Shown here: positions 10,628 through 20,007 of the stretch, one piece after another | Layout of the letters: every line of letters starts with the position of its first letter | Numbering within the stretch: position 1 is the first letter of the stretch | Origin: Methanobrevibacter sp. | GTDB taxonomy: Archaea; Methanobacteriota; Methanobacteria; Methanobacteriales; Methanobacteriaceae | Reading direction: 5' to 3' | Assembly: GCA_017473945.1 (NCBI GenBank) | Contig: JAFUIW010000077.1 | Span: forward strand, 1-51,135 | DNA: 51,135 nucleotides | Position numbers and translations under genes: made by a program | Notes under the pieces: model-generated | Databases searched by the model: none | The model's input: only the letters and a program-made list of their open reading frames with translations | Told to the model about the DNA's origin: nothing

Positions 10628-11353
10628 ATGTCTAAAATAACCCAATTGCAAGAAATCATCGACTCTTCAGACAACATCGTGTTTTTTGGAGGAGCAGGCG
10701 TATCAACAGAAAGCGGAATTCCAGATTTCAGATCTGAAAGCGGAATCTTCAAAAGCCTTGAAAAATACGGCGACACACCGGAAAATCTGATTTCACACAG
10801 CTATTATTTAGACCATACCAAAGAGTTCTTTGACTATTATAGGGACACACTTGTTTTCAGCGATGCCAAACCTAATCCTGCGCATATTGCACTGGCAAAC
10901 CTTGAAAAAGAAAGAAAGCTAAAGGCAGTGATTACACAGAATATTGACGGACTTCATCAGAAGGCTGGAAGCAAGGAAGTGCTGGAGCTTCACGGAAGCA
11001 TTCACAGAAATTACTGTCAAATCTGCGGAAAGGAATACGGATTGGAACATATCCTGGAAAGTGACGGCATTCCAAGATGTGAGTGCGGAGGAATCGTAAA
11101 GCCCGACGTGGTGTTATATGAAGAGCCATTAAACAATGCTGTTTTGAGTTTTGCAATCGATTACATTTCAAATGCTGAAACATTGATTATCGGAGGAACC
11201 TCACTTGTCGTATATCCGGCAGCAGGCTTGATCAATTACTTCAACGGCAAGAATCTTGTTTTAATCAATAAAAGTGAAACCCCTTATGACAATCTTGCAA
11301 CACTTGTCGTCAATGATGCCATCGGTGAGACTTTATCACAAATTAAAATTTAA
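10628..11353 (+). CDS. cobB: NAD-dependent protein deacylase, Sir2 family
   Basis: Sirtuin of 241 aa that removes acyl groups from lysines using NAD+, producing nicotinamide and O-acyl-ADP-ribose. Visible motifs in order: GAGVSTESGIPDFRS (NAD-binding, about residues 20-34), TQNIDGLHQKAGS (about 99-111), the catalytic His in ELHGS, a zinc site of two Cys pairs (Cys-x2-Cys and Cys-x-Cys, about 125-155), and GGTSLVVYPAAG near residue 190. Length and motifs are complete. In archaea a known target is chromatin protein, but its partner here cannot be read from sequence. The ATG is probably leaderless. Confidence 0.94.
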   Translation: MSKITQLQEIIDSSDNIVFFGGAGVSTESGIPDFRSESGIFKSLEKYGDTPENLISHSYYLDHTKEFFDYYRDTLVFSDAKPNPAHIALANLEKERKLKAVITQNIDGLHQKAGSKEVLELHGSIHRNYCQICGKEYGLEHILESDGIPRCECGGIVKPDVVLYEEPLNNAVLSFAIDYISNAETLIIGGTSLVVYPAAGLINYFNGKNLVLINKSETPYDNLATLVVNDAIGETLSQIKI

Positions 11354-11570
11354 ATCACAAACCCGCATTTTGTTTTATATTTAAAAAAAATATTTTTAAT
11401 ATAAATCCTCCTACTTGAATATATTATTGCATCAGACTTGTAAAATTGAAATAAACTTGTAAAATTAGTCTGATTTAGAACTGACTAATTTATATAGTTT
11501 TATATCAAATATTATAGTGTTCAAGAACGTTTTTATATTGGCCAATAAATTAAATATTAGGAGGATAATC
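11354..11570 (+). promoter_or_regulatory. repeat-rich promoter of Rpn-type gene
   Basis: Holds two direct copies of ACTTGTAAAATT (11436-11447 and 11455-11466), then an inverted repeat AATTAGTC (11463-11470) / GACTAATT (11483-11490) running into a TATA-like TTTATATAG (about 11490-11498). An AGGAGG ribosome-binding site is at 11559-11564. The arrangement suggests an operator just upstream of the TATA box. No gene is seen in this stretch. Confidence 0.45.
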
Positions 11571-12443
11571 ATGCCAGCAAATAATCCTCAATCGGCTGAC
11601 AGATCTTATAAGTTCATTTATAAGATGCTGGACATTAGGTTTCATCGATATCTATACCATGAGGGAGATTCCATCGAATTCATCGAAACAGAGATTGCAG
11701 ATACCGGCCAGAGAAAGGACATAGTCGTGAAAGTTGATGACGATAGAATTCATCTTACCGAATTCATGGCCAAAGGAGTATATGACGAAAAACTGTACTC
11801 ACTATGCGACTACCATGAATACACCCGCTACGACCCACAATACAAAGGCTTTGATGTTAAAAGCACAGTTGTAAGCATTGCCAATCCAAATCATGGCAAA
11901 GATGAAATGAAGATAGATGAGAATATTACTTTCGGGATTGAAACAATCTTCATCAGCAGGAAAGATGGCAGGAAAGTTTTAAATAATCTCATCTACAAAA
12001 TAATTACAAATGAAGAACCGTCTGACTTTGAGGCAATAGACCTGTTGATATTGCCCGACATGGACATTGACATTCCAATCAGACAATTAATGAAATTTAT
12101 TTGCTTTCTGATTGCCAATGCCAACATCACAGACACAGATTTCAAAAATAAAATCATACTCTGCGAAATCAAAGTCCTATCCAGATTCTTCAACCCAAAA
12201 GAACAAGAAGAGATGATTGAAATGCTAAAGACACTAACCAAAAACGCAGAAGTCGAACGCATAATCGAAAAATACGGACAAGGATTCGACTCCATCTACT
12301 TCGACGGAAAAGCAGACGGCATCAACGACACCAAAATTGAAGTCGCCAGAAACTTACTTGCAAACGGAGTCGATGAAGAATTAATTTCTGAATGCACAGG
12401 CCTTTCCATCGACAAAATCAAAAATCTCAAAAGAGAACTTTAA
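11571..12443 (+). CDS. Rpn family / PD-(D/E)XK nuclease-type protein
   Basis: Protein of 290 aa resembling the Rpn recombination-promoting nuclease / transposase_31-like group that is abundant in Methanobrevibacter. The start is the ATG at 11571 because AGGAGG (11559-11564) lies six bases upstream; an in-frame start 54 bases earlier lacks a site. The N-terminal region (about 15-120) has the RYLYHEG and RKDIVVKVDDDRIHLTEF segments, which could supply the acidic nuclease residues. The C terminus (about 225-290) ends in a short helical tail (ARNLLANGVDEELISECTGL) typical of this group. There are no terminal inverted repeats or neighbouring transposase, so it is not called an insertion sequence. 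The biochemical role is inferred from the family only. Confidence 0.7.
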   Translation: MPANNPQSADRSYKFIYKMLDIRFHRYLYHEGDSIEFIETEIADTGQRKDIVVKVDDDRIHLTEFMAKGVYDEKLYSLCDYHEYTRYDPQYKGFDVKSTVVSIANPNHGKDEMKIDENITFGIETIFISRKDGRKVLNNLIYKIITNEEPSDFEAIDLLILPDMDIDIPIRQLMKFICFLIANANITDTDFKNKIILCEIKVLSRFFNPKEQEEMIEMLKTLTKNAEVERIIEKYGQGFDSIYFDGKADGINDTKIEVARNLLANGVDEELISECTGLSIDKIKNLKREL

Positions 12444-12546
12444 AAACTTCATTTAAAGTTTTCTTACTTTTATTTTTTAAAATACTTTCAACATATTGAA
12501 AAAATATTTTAATACAAAACAAAATCATGATTAAAAATTACAGATA

Positions 12547-13239
12547 TTATTCAGCATTCAAATCGAAATCCAGAGATTCACAGACCAATTCAATTCCATC
12601 CAACTGATTATCGCATCTGTAAACAAGTATTTCAACACCATTTTCATATGCTTCATTTAATGTTTGGCTGAATACTGGATCATTTTCCCAGTTTGGTCTG
12701 AAAAATGTTCCGGCAGGATGCTGTATCAGGAAAAACACTACACATCTGTTACCTTCCTTTTTAAGTTTAATTAGCTCTTTTAAGTGTTTTGCACCACGTT
12801 CGGTAGGTGCATCGGGAAACCTTGCCTCACCATCGACTATCAATGTCACGCCCTTAACTTCAACAAAACAAGAATCATGATTTTCATTTTCCAAGTATAT
12901 ATCAATGCGTGAGTTGTCAACTGTTTTTTCCCTTTGATGAATTGAATAATCAGAAAGTTCTTTTATTTTACCATTTATGATTGCATCATATACAATGCTA
13001 TTGGCTTGCTGAGAGTAAAGTGATACCAAGACTCCCCTGTTCTCGACAAAGTGAAGTGAAAATTTGGTCTTGCGGTTTGGATTGTCTGAAGGTTTTAGCC
13101 AGACCACGGCATCATCAACCAGCAGTTCCCTGCACCGGCCGGTGTTTGGAACATGAGCTATTTCCAAAACACCATCTACCTCAACTTCGGCAATGAACCT
13201 GTTTGGACGATTCTTGAAAATCCCTTTAACATAATCCAT
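12547..13239 (-). CDS. sfsA: SfsA-family protein (sugar fermentation stimulation homologue)
   Basis: Protein of 230 aa with the SfsA layout: an N-terminal OB-like part (NRFIAEVEVDG, HVPNTGRCREL at about residues 12-35) and a C-terminal restriction-enzyme-like fold with FVEVKGVTL and a downstream RFPDAPTERG stretch. Bacterial SfsA was linked to maltose metabolism and binds DNA without strong specificity; the archaeal role is not known. Its start overlaps the end of the upstream NAD(P)HX gene by 14 bases on the same strand, so the two form an operon. Confidence 0.9.
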   Translation of the reverse strand: MDYVKGIFKNRPNRFIAEVEVDGVLEIAHVPNTGRCRELLVDDAVVWLKPSDNPNRKTKFSLHFVENRGVLVSLYSQQANSIVYDAIINGKIKELSDYSIHQREKTVDNSRIDIYLENENHDSCFVEVKGVTLIVDGEARFPDAPTERGAKHLKELIKLKKEGNRCVVFFLIQHPAGTFFRPNWENDPVFSQTLNEAYENGVEILVYRCDNQLDGIELVCESLDFDLNAE

Positions 13240-14767
13240 TTTTAATCACACTGCCAATATGGGAAACCAAATCTGTTGCTGAAAATCCGTTTCCCTTATC
13301 TTCAAATGCATCATCACCCGCACAACCATTAATAAATGCTGCAAGGCACGCACTGTCAAAAGCATTTAAACCCTGTGCCAACAATCCGCAAGCAATTCCA
13401 GCCAGTGCATCGCCGGTTCCTCCAACCGTCATTCCAGAGTTTCCGGATTTATTAATTCTGAATTTGGTTCCTGATAAAATCAGGTCATATTGTCCCTTGA
13501 CAATTACTGAAGCTTTTATTTGGCGGGAAATTTGCTGAAACTCAGTGATGTTTTCATCAACTTTATTAAAGTCATATGAGTCTATGTCCAGTTTCAAATC
13601 ATCAGACACATTGAAAAATGACCTGAACTCGAAAATGTGCGGGGTCAATATCACATCATCACGATTCTTGATTAATGACAGTTCAACCTGTTTTAGGCTG
13701 TCAGCATCCAAGACTATCGGTTTTTTGATTTTGGCAACCAATACGTTGAATAGCTTAGATGTTTCTTCGTTAATTCCGGCACCGGGACCAATCAAAACCG
13801 CATCAACTTTTTCAGACAATTCCAAAATCTCATCAACATAGTCTAAAGATAGCTTGTCACCTTCCAATGACTTTACAATCAAATCAGGAGATGTTGATTT
13901 TATTGCCTGAGCCGCATTGAAAGGCGCTGCAACATACACCAAATCACAGCCCGCACCGATTGCAGCCATTCCGGCAATTGCAGGAGCACCTGAATAGTCA
14001 CCGCTTCCGCCAACTATCAATAACCTGCCATTATTTCCCTTGTGTGATGATGAATCACGATTTTTAAGCCTTAAAAAGTCGCCGTAATTGACGAAGTATT
14101 CCGCTTCAAACGGAATCCCAATGTCTGCTGTGACAAGACCTCCGACAACCTCCTCTTCGGCATTTCTAACTCCAGTCTTGATTTTGTGAAAGCTTATGGT
14201 ATAGTCCGGAACCACTGCAATGTCACTTACCTCGCCGTTGAGAGGATCCATTCCTGAAGGCACATCAACACTGATTTTGATTCCCTTTGACTCGTTTATG
14301 ACTTCAATTGCTCTTTTGATATTTGTTTGAAGTTCCCCCTTGATTCCTGTTCCCAGAAGACCGTCGACAATGACAAATTCACTGTCACTGCTTTTTGCAA
14401 CTTCACAGTTGTTGATGTCATCCAAATTTTTCAGATTGTAAATGTTCAAACGTGAAAGACGAGGCTTCATGTTCTCTAAAATCTCCAGGTTTATCCTTGA
14501 CTGTTCGGAACGGATATTGTCCTTGAGCATGTAAATGTCAACGTCATAACCCCTGTTTAAAAGGTATCTTGCCGCAACAAAACCGTCCCCGCCGTTTCCG
14601 CCGGAACCTGTAAAAATCACGACCTTGACCGGTTTTGAAAATGTATAAACCGCAATTTTGCCAACCTCTTCAGCCAGAGACTTTCCGGCAGATTCCATAA
14701 GGCATAACCTTGACAATCCCAAATATTCACAATTATAGTCTGTTACCATCATATCAATTGGATCCAA
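13226..14767 (-). CDS. nnr: bifunctional NAD(P)H-hydrate epimerase / ADP-dependent dehydratase
   Basis: Repairs hydrated NAD(P)H. The N-terminal YjeF-like domain (about 1-215) epimerises R/S-NAD(P)HX; it contains FTGSGGNGGDGFVAARYL (about 51-68) and VDGLLGTGIKG. The C-terminal ribokinase-like domain (about 225-513) dehydrates S-NAD(P)HX; it contains KGNNGRLLIVGGSGDYSGAPA, GPGAG and the NSGMTVGGTGDALAG nucleotide/phosphate motif. The 513 aa length fits the fused form. The TTG at 14767 is taken as start: GGTGAT sits just upstream, and the resulting N terminus (MDPIDMMVTDYNCEYLG) fits the usual family start. First gene of a two-gene unit with sfsA. Confidence 0.93.
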   Translation of the reverse strand: MDPIDMMVTDYNCEYLGLSRLCLMESAGKSLAEEVGKIAVYTFSKPVKVVIFTGSGGNGGDGFVAARYLLNRGYDVDIYMLKDNIRSEQSRINLEILENMKPRLSRLNIYNLKNLDDINNCEVAKSSDSEFVIVDGLLGTGIKGELQTNIKRAIEVINESKGIKISVDVPSGMDPLNGEVSDIAVVPDYTISFHKIKTGVRNAEEEVVGGLVTADIGIPFEAEYFVNYGDFLRLKNRDSSSHKGNNGRLLIVGGSGDYSGAPAIAGMAAIGAGCDLVYVAAPFNAAQAIKSTSPDLIVKSLEGDKLSLDYVDEILELSEKVDAVLIGPGAGINEETSKLFNVLVAKIKKPIVLDADSLKQVELSLIKNRDDVILTPHIFEFRSFFNVSDDLKLDIDSYDFNKVDENITEFQQISRQIKASVIVKGQYDLILSGTKFRINKSGNSGMTVGGTGDALAGIACGLLAQGLNAFDSACLAAFINGCAGDDAFEDKGNGFSATDLVSHIGSVIKNGLC

Positions 14768-14838
14768 ATAATCACCTTTAAGTTAAAATATAACTATTCA
14801 ATATAAATATAATTATCTTAAACGAAAGGAAAAATCAC

Positions 14839-15969
14839 ATGAGAAAATTAACATACAGACTTTTAACAAGATTGCCGACAAAATACGTTACAAGCGGACT
14901 GATACTTATAGTGATTCTGTTCATTTATGGAATTTTAGGCTCACACTACATAATGGGCCTGAATTTTGTTGATTCCGTTTATTATGCAGTAATCACCATG
15001 GCAACTGTAGGTTACGGAGACTATACTCCCACAACAGGAATTCAGAAGATATTTGCAACTACCCTGGCGCTTGCAGGAGTTGCATTGCTTGCTTATGTAT
15101 TCAATATAATCTTAACTAATTTTCAGGAAAGAATGAGCAAATATTCAAAAGGAGCCAGAAAAATGAGAGCCATTGAAAATATGGATGACTATTACATTCT
15201 TTGCGGTTACGGAAGAGTTGGAAAGGTAGTTTTTGAAGAGCTAACCCAAAGAAATCAGAATATAATACTGTTTGAAAAAAATGAGGAAATTGTGGAAAAC
15301 ATTGAGGAGTCAAGTTCAGTTGTCATCATCCCTAAAGATGCTACTGAAGACAACTTGATTGCAAAATTGGCCGGAGACAAATGCAGAAGCGTGATAATAA
15401 GTACCGGAGACGATGTCACCAATTTATTTATAGTTTTAACAATACGTGAAAGCAATCCTGACGCATGGATTGTCTCAAGAGCAAGCAAGGAAGAAAACTA
15501 TTCAAGACTCAGAAAGGCAGGTGCCGATAAAATCGTTTCCCCCGAGCTGATTGGAGGAAAAGACCTTTATATCCAATCAACAAAACCGCACATCCTGAAA
15601 ATAACGGTGAGACATACGATTGATGAGATATATGATGAATTCAAGGTAATCAGCAAATACGGATGCAACCTTGAAAACATACAGTATCACATTCCTGGAA
15701 TAGAAACACCTCTGACACGTAAAATCAATACGATGGACATTAAGGACGGCAGGGACTTTACAAAATACCTTGAAGACAATCCAGACCAAAAAAAGGCCAT
15801 TGAAAATTTATATACCCTGGTAAACAACTGCCATTCACATATCATCAGCGGTCCGGACCGTGCAACCTTTGAAAAATTAGTGGAAGAACTGGAGAAGAAT
15901 ATAGAAATCGTCGGAATTAATCTGAGTAAAAATGAAATAGTGAAATTGACTAAAAAAAATATTAAATAA
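14839..15969 (+). CDS. MthK-like potassium channel with RCK domain
   Basis: Two-TM K+ channel of 376 aa. TM1 lies at about 20-40, a pore helix and the selectivity filter TVGYGD at about 56-61, and TM2 at about 75-95. A cytoplasmic RCK/TrkA-N domain follows (about 115-235, with the Rossmann glycines GYGRVGK), then a TrkA-C-like region. In the Methanothermobacter channel MthK the RCK ring opens the gate on Ca2+ binding; the same gating here is inferred. It is divergent from the nnr-sfsA unit and convergent with the 605-aa surface protein, with six bases between them and a shared terminator hairpin. A separate Trk uptake pair sits at 26.3-28.4 kb. Confidence 0.93.
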   Translation: MRKLTYRLLTRLPTKYVTSGLILIVILFIYGILGSHYIMGLNFVDSVYYAVITMATVGYGDYTPTTGIQKIFATTLALAGVALLAYVFNIILTNFQERMSKYSKGARKMRAIENMDDYYILCGYGRVGKVVFEELTQRNQNIILFEKNEEIVENIEESSSVVIIPKDATEDNLIAKLAGDKCRSVIISTGDDVTNLFIVLTIRESNPDAWIVSRASKEENYSRLRKAGADKIVSPELIGGKDLYIQSTKPHILKITVRHTIDEIYDEFKVISKYGCNLENIQYHIPGIETPLTRKINTMDIKDGRDFTKYLEDNPDQKKAIENLYTLVNNCHSHIISGPDRATFEKLVEELEKNIEIVGINLSKNEIVKLTKKNIK

Positions 15970-16000
15970 GTACAATTATTTGATAACAATTGTACTTTTT
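15968..16000. terminator. bidirectional terminator hairpin
   Basis: AAGTACAATT (15968-15977) and AATTGTACTT (15988-15997) form a perfect 10-bp stem with a 10-base loop. TTTTT follows on the plus strand and a T-rich run on the minus strand. It overlaps the ends of the convergent channel and surface-protein genes and probably ends both transcripts. Confidence 0.75.
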
Positions 16001-17793
16001 GCTGAAATCCAGTATTTATTGTTTGCAGGACCTATCGCAACCGAATATGTTCCATTTAACAAGTCTTTTGTATTTAATTTTGCCACACCCTTGGAATCAG
16101 TTTTAATTGTGAAATATTTAGTGAAATTAGATGCACTAAGCTTAATTTTAATTTTTATTCCACTGACTGCACCTTTAGTGGATTTATCCTTAACTGCAAC
16201 CTCAAAGTATCTGGTTTGATTAAATTCGTTGGTTATGTTAGGAGCGCTGATAATAGTGGGCTTTTTAATCAGCTTGTCAATGTTTCCGAATTTATGGATT
16301 CCAAGATAAATATATTTAGGACTGTAAGGAAGCTTATTTTTGCTGAAAAACTTATTTTTGAAGTATACATTATCCTTCAGGTATGCAGTTGACCTTCCGA
16401 CAAGCTTTCCATTATCATTAGCTGAGTACGCATTAACAACAGAAGTTGTTTTGTAATTCTTATCGGTTGCAGTTTTCCAATGAAATACAGTTATGTCCCT
16501 TCTGTTTACACCGTATCCATCACTGGCACCTATTTTAATGGCGGCTGCAACGGGATCGCTGCCATATTGTGTGTAAGCACCATGTCGATAGTAACTTCTG
16601 ACATTTGGAGAACTCAGGAATTCACCTGGCTTTAATTTACCTGTGATAAATCCGTTTTTCCAAACAATTGCAAATTTTCCATTAGGCGCCTTGATTGAAA
16701 AATGACCAAAGTTCAATCGTTTCTTATACTTCAATATCTGCTTCAAATATTTGGATTGAATCTTATTTGACTTTACCATTTTGGAAGCAATATTTTCTAT
16801 AGCTTTGCAGATTTTGCCATCATCAAGTCCACCATTACCTACCATCCATCCGTCTGATGTGACAATCATATGACCAAAATAACCGTAATCAGTTTTATAC
16901 TGTTTTATTGCAGTTTTTCCTGCCCACTTATAACTTTTTATAATTAGATTAACCGCTTCAGTTCCGTCTCTTCTAAAACCGCCAAGACTTTCAGATCCGC
17001 TTATCTGCACGAAAAATGAACAGCAGCCTTTTTCTTTTGTAGGTTTAACATTCACTGTAACCTTCTTATTGGATTTTTTATAAGAGATATAGTTCTTGTT
17101 TTTGGAATCGTCTATTTGAGCGGAAATCTTATACAAACCAGGCTTAAGATTTTTATTCAATTTTGCATATCCGTTTTTATCTGTTGTTGACCAGAAATAT
17201 GAATATTTCCTCTTATTTGAATCATATACCTTAAACTTAACTTTAATTCCACTGACCACGTTTTTTGTGATTGTATTATATACTTTTACTTTAAAAAACA
17301 AATCTGAACCGAAATAAGTATCATAATTGTTCATTTCAATGGCCAATGGAGCTTTCTTGACTGTGATTGTTGAGGATGCACTTGCTGAATTATGCTCCCC
17401 ATCCCCATCAAAAGTTACATTTACCCTATAGACATTCGGTTTAATGTCCAAAGATAAAACTGATTTTCCGCTTTCATCAGACGTGATGTTGTAGGTACTA
17501 TCCTCAATTTGAATTTTAACTGTCCTGTTTTGGATTGGATGATTATCTGAATCCTTCAAATAGCTGGCAAAGATTGCTTTGTCCTTATAGTATGAAACAG
17601 TATTGTCAACCTCAATATGAGTCTCATTTACTTGCAAGGCAGTATCTTTTGCATTTGCCCCATCAATCAAAAGAGGTTCCTCACTATCAAAATCCAAAAC
17701 GGCATCAGTTATATTTTCCGATGCACAGACTGCCCCAGTACCTAACGAAAATAAAATTAGCATCAAAATAATTAATACGCTTTTTTTAAACAT
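15976..17793 (-). CDS. secreted Ig-like protein with Cys-Cys-Ser-Phe/Arg-Arg-Asp domain (paralogue A)
   Basis: Predicted secreted protein of 605 aa. Residues 1-24 are a signal peptide (ending Val-Cys-Ala-Ser). Two Ig-like domains follow (about 60-150, 152-250), then a central domain of about 255 residues starting at Cys257-Cys258, then a C-terminal Ig-like module (about 515-605) shared with three neighbours. The central domain has Arg274-Arg275-Asp276, GHFSIKAP, YRH, GVNRR and ANDNG, all conserved in the paralogues at 20.0 and 22.0 kb. The Cys followed about 17-19 residues later by Arg and Asp recalls Ntn-hydrolases of the choloylglycine hydrolase / C45 type, but that is an inference by eye. 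The start has a GTGA site four bases upstream. Exported, wall-associated function is likely; the substrate is unknown. Confidence 0.8.
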   Translation of the reverse strand: MFKKSVLIILMLILFSLGTGAVCASENITDAVLDFDSEEPLLIDGANAKDTALQVNETHIEVDNTVSYYKDKAIFASYLKDSDNHPIQNRTVKIQIEDSTYNITSDESGKSVLSLDIKPNVYRVNVTFDGDGEHNSASASSTITVKKAPLAIEMNNYDTYFGSDLFFKVKVYNTITKNVVSGIKVKFKVYDSNKRKYSYFWSTTDKNGYAKLNKNLKPGLYKISAQIDDSKNKNYISYKKSNKKVTVNVKPTKEKGCCSFFVQISGSESLGGFRRDGTEAVNLIIKSYKWAGKTAIKQYKTDYGYFGHMIVTSDGWMVGNGGLDDGKICKAIENIASKMVKSNKIQSKYLKQILKYKKRLNFGHFSIKAPNGKFAIVWKNGFITGKLKPGEFLSSPNVRSYYRHGAYTQYGSDPVAAAIKIGASDGYGVNRRDITVFHWKTATDKNYKTTSVVNAYSANDNGKLVGRSTAYLKDNVYFKNKFFSKNKLPYSPKYIYLGIHKFGNIDKLIKKPTIISAPNITNEFNQTRYFEVAVKDKSTKGAVSGIKIKIKLSASNFTKYFTIKTDSKGVAKLNTKDLLNGTYSVAIGPANNKYWISAKSTIVIK

Positions 17794-17904
17794 GATTTCA
17801 CAAGTTATAATTTATTTACAAATATGTATCCAGCTTAGTGAAATAAGCTAAATTCGGAAATGCATAATCAGATTTAGTGAAAATCTGGCAAAACATCAAC
17901 TATT
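17794..17904 (-). promoter_or_regulatory. leader of paralogue A with twin dyads sharing one core
   Basis: Two inverted repeats lie upstream of the 605-aa gene: AGCTTA/TAAGCT (17832-17837 and 17844-17849) and CAGATTT/AAATCTG (17869-17875 and 17881-17887). Both enclose the same core, TTAGTGAAA on the plus strand, at 17835-17843 and 17874-17882, 39 bases apart. This could be a two-site operator or two RNA hairpins in a leader. Confidence 0.4.
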
Positions 17905-17943
17905 TCAAAAAAATAGAAAAAAGAAGATATAATCATCTTCTTT
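17905..17943 (-). terminator. hairpin terminator of 636-aa adhesin
   Basis: AAAGAAGAT (17920-17928) and ATCTTCTTT (17935-17943) form a 9-bp stem with a 6-base loop. On the minus strand it is followed by a T-rich run (A-run at about 17906-17920 on the plus strand). Confidence 0.65.
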
Positions 17944-19852
17944 AATTGATTTTGATTGTACTTTTGGCTGAAATCTTATAGTTGGCATTTCCTGAGGAAA
18001 TCTCAACTTTATGGGTTCCTTTGCTTAAAGATTTGGTGTTCAGCTGTGCAACACCTTTTGCATTGGTAGTTACACTGTAGGTTTTTGATTTTTTACCTGT
18101 GAAAACTTTAACTTTTACCTTAAGCTTTTTGACAGGTTTGTTATATGCCTTGACAGTTACTTTAAAGTATTTTGATTTTTTGAATTTGTTAGTAACTTTC
18201 GGAGCTGAAACCTTTGTTGGAGCTTTGTTGATTTTGACTTTAAATGACGCTTTAGCCAATTTCAAGTTCTCGTCAATAACAAGAGCATCATTGATTTCAA
18301 CAACATAATTTGCACTAGGCAAGTTTGAAAGCTTTAAGTTTGCAATACCGTTGTTGTTGGTTCTAAGATCAACATTATCAAGATATAAACCGTTTTTGTA
18401 AATGGTAGCGTACAATCCGACCCCACCTGCAATCTTGTTGGTGTTTTTATTGACCAGTTTTAAGCTTAACACTTTACCTGAAGCATAAGTGGTGGTTAGG
18501 GCGCTTGAAACGATTTGAGCATCCAACTGTTTTACATTGATATTGTTTTTAGAAGCAAGAATTTTGGAACTGCCGCTGTCTGCAATGGCCTGAATGTCCC
18601 AAATACCAATCAAATTATCACTATCTGATGAAAATGCAAATTTGGCAACACCATTTGCATCAGTTACAGCATCAAAGTTTTCATAAATATAAGTACCCTG
18701 CTTGTATGCTAAAATAAAGACTTTTTTACCTGCAAGTGCATTTCCGTCCTTTGTGAATTTGACTTCAAACACATCACCGAAATAAGCAGGGGCAGATAAA
18801 AACTCAACACTCAACTTTTCATTGACATTGGCATCTTCTTTGATAATATTGTTCTGCAAAACACTTCTTTGACCAATAGATCCCACTGATTTGATTGAAT
18901 CATCTTTAGCAGTGTTTTTTATGAATATATTGTTTTTTATATTGGCTTTTGTATTATCCAAATTCAATGCTGAACTCGCACTGGTAGCAGAATTTGAATT
19001 GAATGTGGAACCTAAAATGTCCAATTGGAATGTTTCATCCGCCTGCAGACTAATTGCACCGGCAAAAGATGATGCCTTGTTATTAATAAATTTACAATTG
19101 CTTATAGTGGCAGTGCCTTTAGTTAAAATTCCATATACTGCACTTCCAGCGGTTGCGGAATTGCCTGTGAATGTAGAATCCTTAATAGAAACTGTTGTGG
19201 ACTTTACGGAATAAAGATTAATTGCACTGTCCTTATTATTTGCAAAAGTAGATTTTTCCACAGTTAAACTTTTGACCTCAGCATCAATTGCAGTTCCACG
19301 ATTATTATTAAAAGCAGAATTTTTTACTGTTAAACTCACAGATTCTGATGAATCAGAACATGAAATACCATAATCATTGCTCTCAAAATTACAGTTTTCA
19401 ATAGAACCTCCAGAATTAATAATTACTGCAAAATCATTGGAATTTTTAAAAATAATATTTTTCAATGTAATTTTAGCATCATAAGAACCTACAATGATTG
19501 AAGTTAATCCTTTAGCATCCAAAGTTGCCTTATTTGAGTCCCCCTGAATAGTTATGGATTTATCAACATAAATGGAACTTTCAGAACAGGTGTAAGTTCC
19601 AGACAATTGAATCACGTCATTCGCCTTAGCTTTGTCAATGGCATTTTCAATATCATCAAAAGTCATACCAGAAACAGTTATTGTGCTTTGAAGAACATCT
19701 TCATCACTTGCACTTATTTTTTCAACATCAACATCTGAATCAACGGCCACAACATCCGTTGCAGAGATATCATCAGTTACATTTTCACTAGCTGAAACCA
19801 CTCCAATACTTAAAATAAGAAGTATTGAAATGATTAATATTTTTTTAAACAT
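17942..19852 (-). CDS. adhesin-like protein, NosD-type beta-helix plus Ig-like modules
   Basis: Predicted secreted protein of 636 aa. Residues 1-22 are a signal peptide. About 65-330 is a parallel beta-helix with repeated Asn-Cys-x-Phe / Ser-x-Phe-x-Asn-Asn turns, of the NosD/pectate-lyase-like kind. Two Ig-like domains follow (about 345-440, 445-540), then the C-terminal module (about 545-636; consensus around VTNKFKKSKYFKVTVK...KGVAQLNTK...SAKSTIKI) found also in paralogues A-C. GGTGAT lies just before the ATG. It sits between paralogues A and B and lacks their Cys-based central domain, so it is probably an adhesin partner using the same C-terminal attachment. Ligand unknown. Confidence 0.84.
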   Translation of the reverse strand: MFKKILIISILLILSIGVVSASENVTDDISATDVVAVDSDVDVEKISASDEDVLQSTITVSGMTFDDIENAIDKAKANDVIQLSGTYTCSESSIYVDKSITIQGDSNKATLDAKGLTSIIVGSYDAKITLKNIIFKNSNDFAVIINSGGSIENCNFESNDYGISCSDSSESVSLTVKNSAFNNNRGTAIDAEVKSLTVEKSTFANNKDSAINLYSVKSTTVSIKDSTFTGNSATAGSAVYGILTKGTATISNCKFINNKASSFAGAISLQADETFQLDILGSTFNSNSATSASSALNLDNTKANIKNNIFIKNTAKDDSIKSVGSIGQRSVLQNNIIKEDANVNEKLSVEFLSAPAYFGDVFEVKFTKDGNALAGKKVFILAYKQGTYIYENFDAVTDANGVAKFAFSSDSDNLIGIWDIQAIADSGSSKILASKNNINVKQLDAQIVSSALTTTYASGKVLSLKLVNKNTNKIAGGVGLYATIYKNGLYLDNVDLRTNNNGIANLKLSNLPSANYVVEINDALVIDENLKLAKASFKVKINKAPTKVSAPKVTNKFKKSKYFKVTVKAYNKPVKKLKVKVKVFTGKKSKTYSVTTNAKGVAQLNTKSLSKGTHKVEISSGNANYKISAKSTIKIN

Positions 19853-20007
19853 TTTTTATCACCATGAAATTAGCACATCAAATTGTACTTTATCACTTAT
19901 AATAAACAAAATTGAAGTTAGTTCGTTAAATAGTTTTATTGTACAAATTATATATTTTTTATCACCAATATCGCTTCATTATAAATTAAAGAAAAAAGAG
20001 TAGAAAA
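19853..20007 (-). promoter_or_regulatory. intergenic region with adhesin promoter and upstream terminator
   Basis: A TATA-like run (plus-strand ATTATATATTTTTT at about 19947-19960) could drive the 636-aa adhesin. At the other end GAGTAG (19998-20003), AAAA, CTACTC (20008-20013) forms the terminator of the next minus-strand gene, followed on the minus strand by a T-run (plus-strand A-run at 19992-19997). Confidence 0.45.

Noticed and set aside
11571..12443. Rpn-type gene as part of an insertion sequence
   Set aside because: No terminal inverted repeats or target-site duplication were found around it; the repeats upstream lie in the promoter only.
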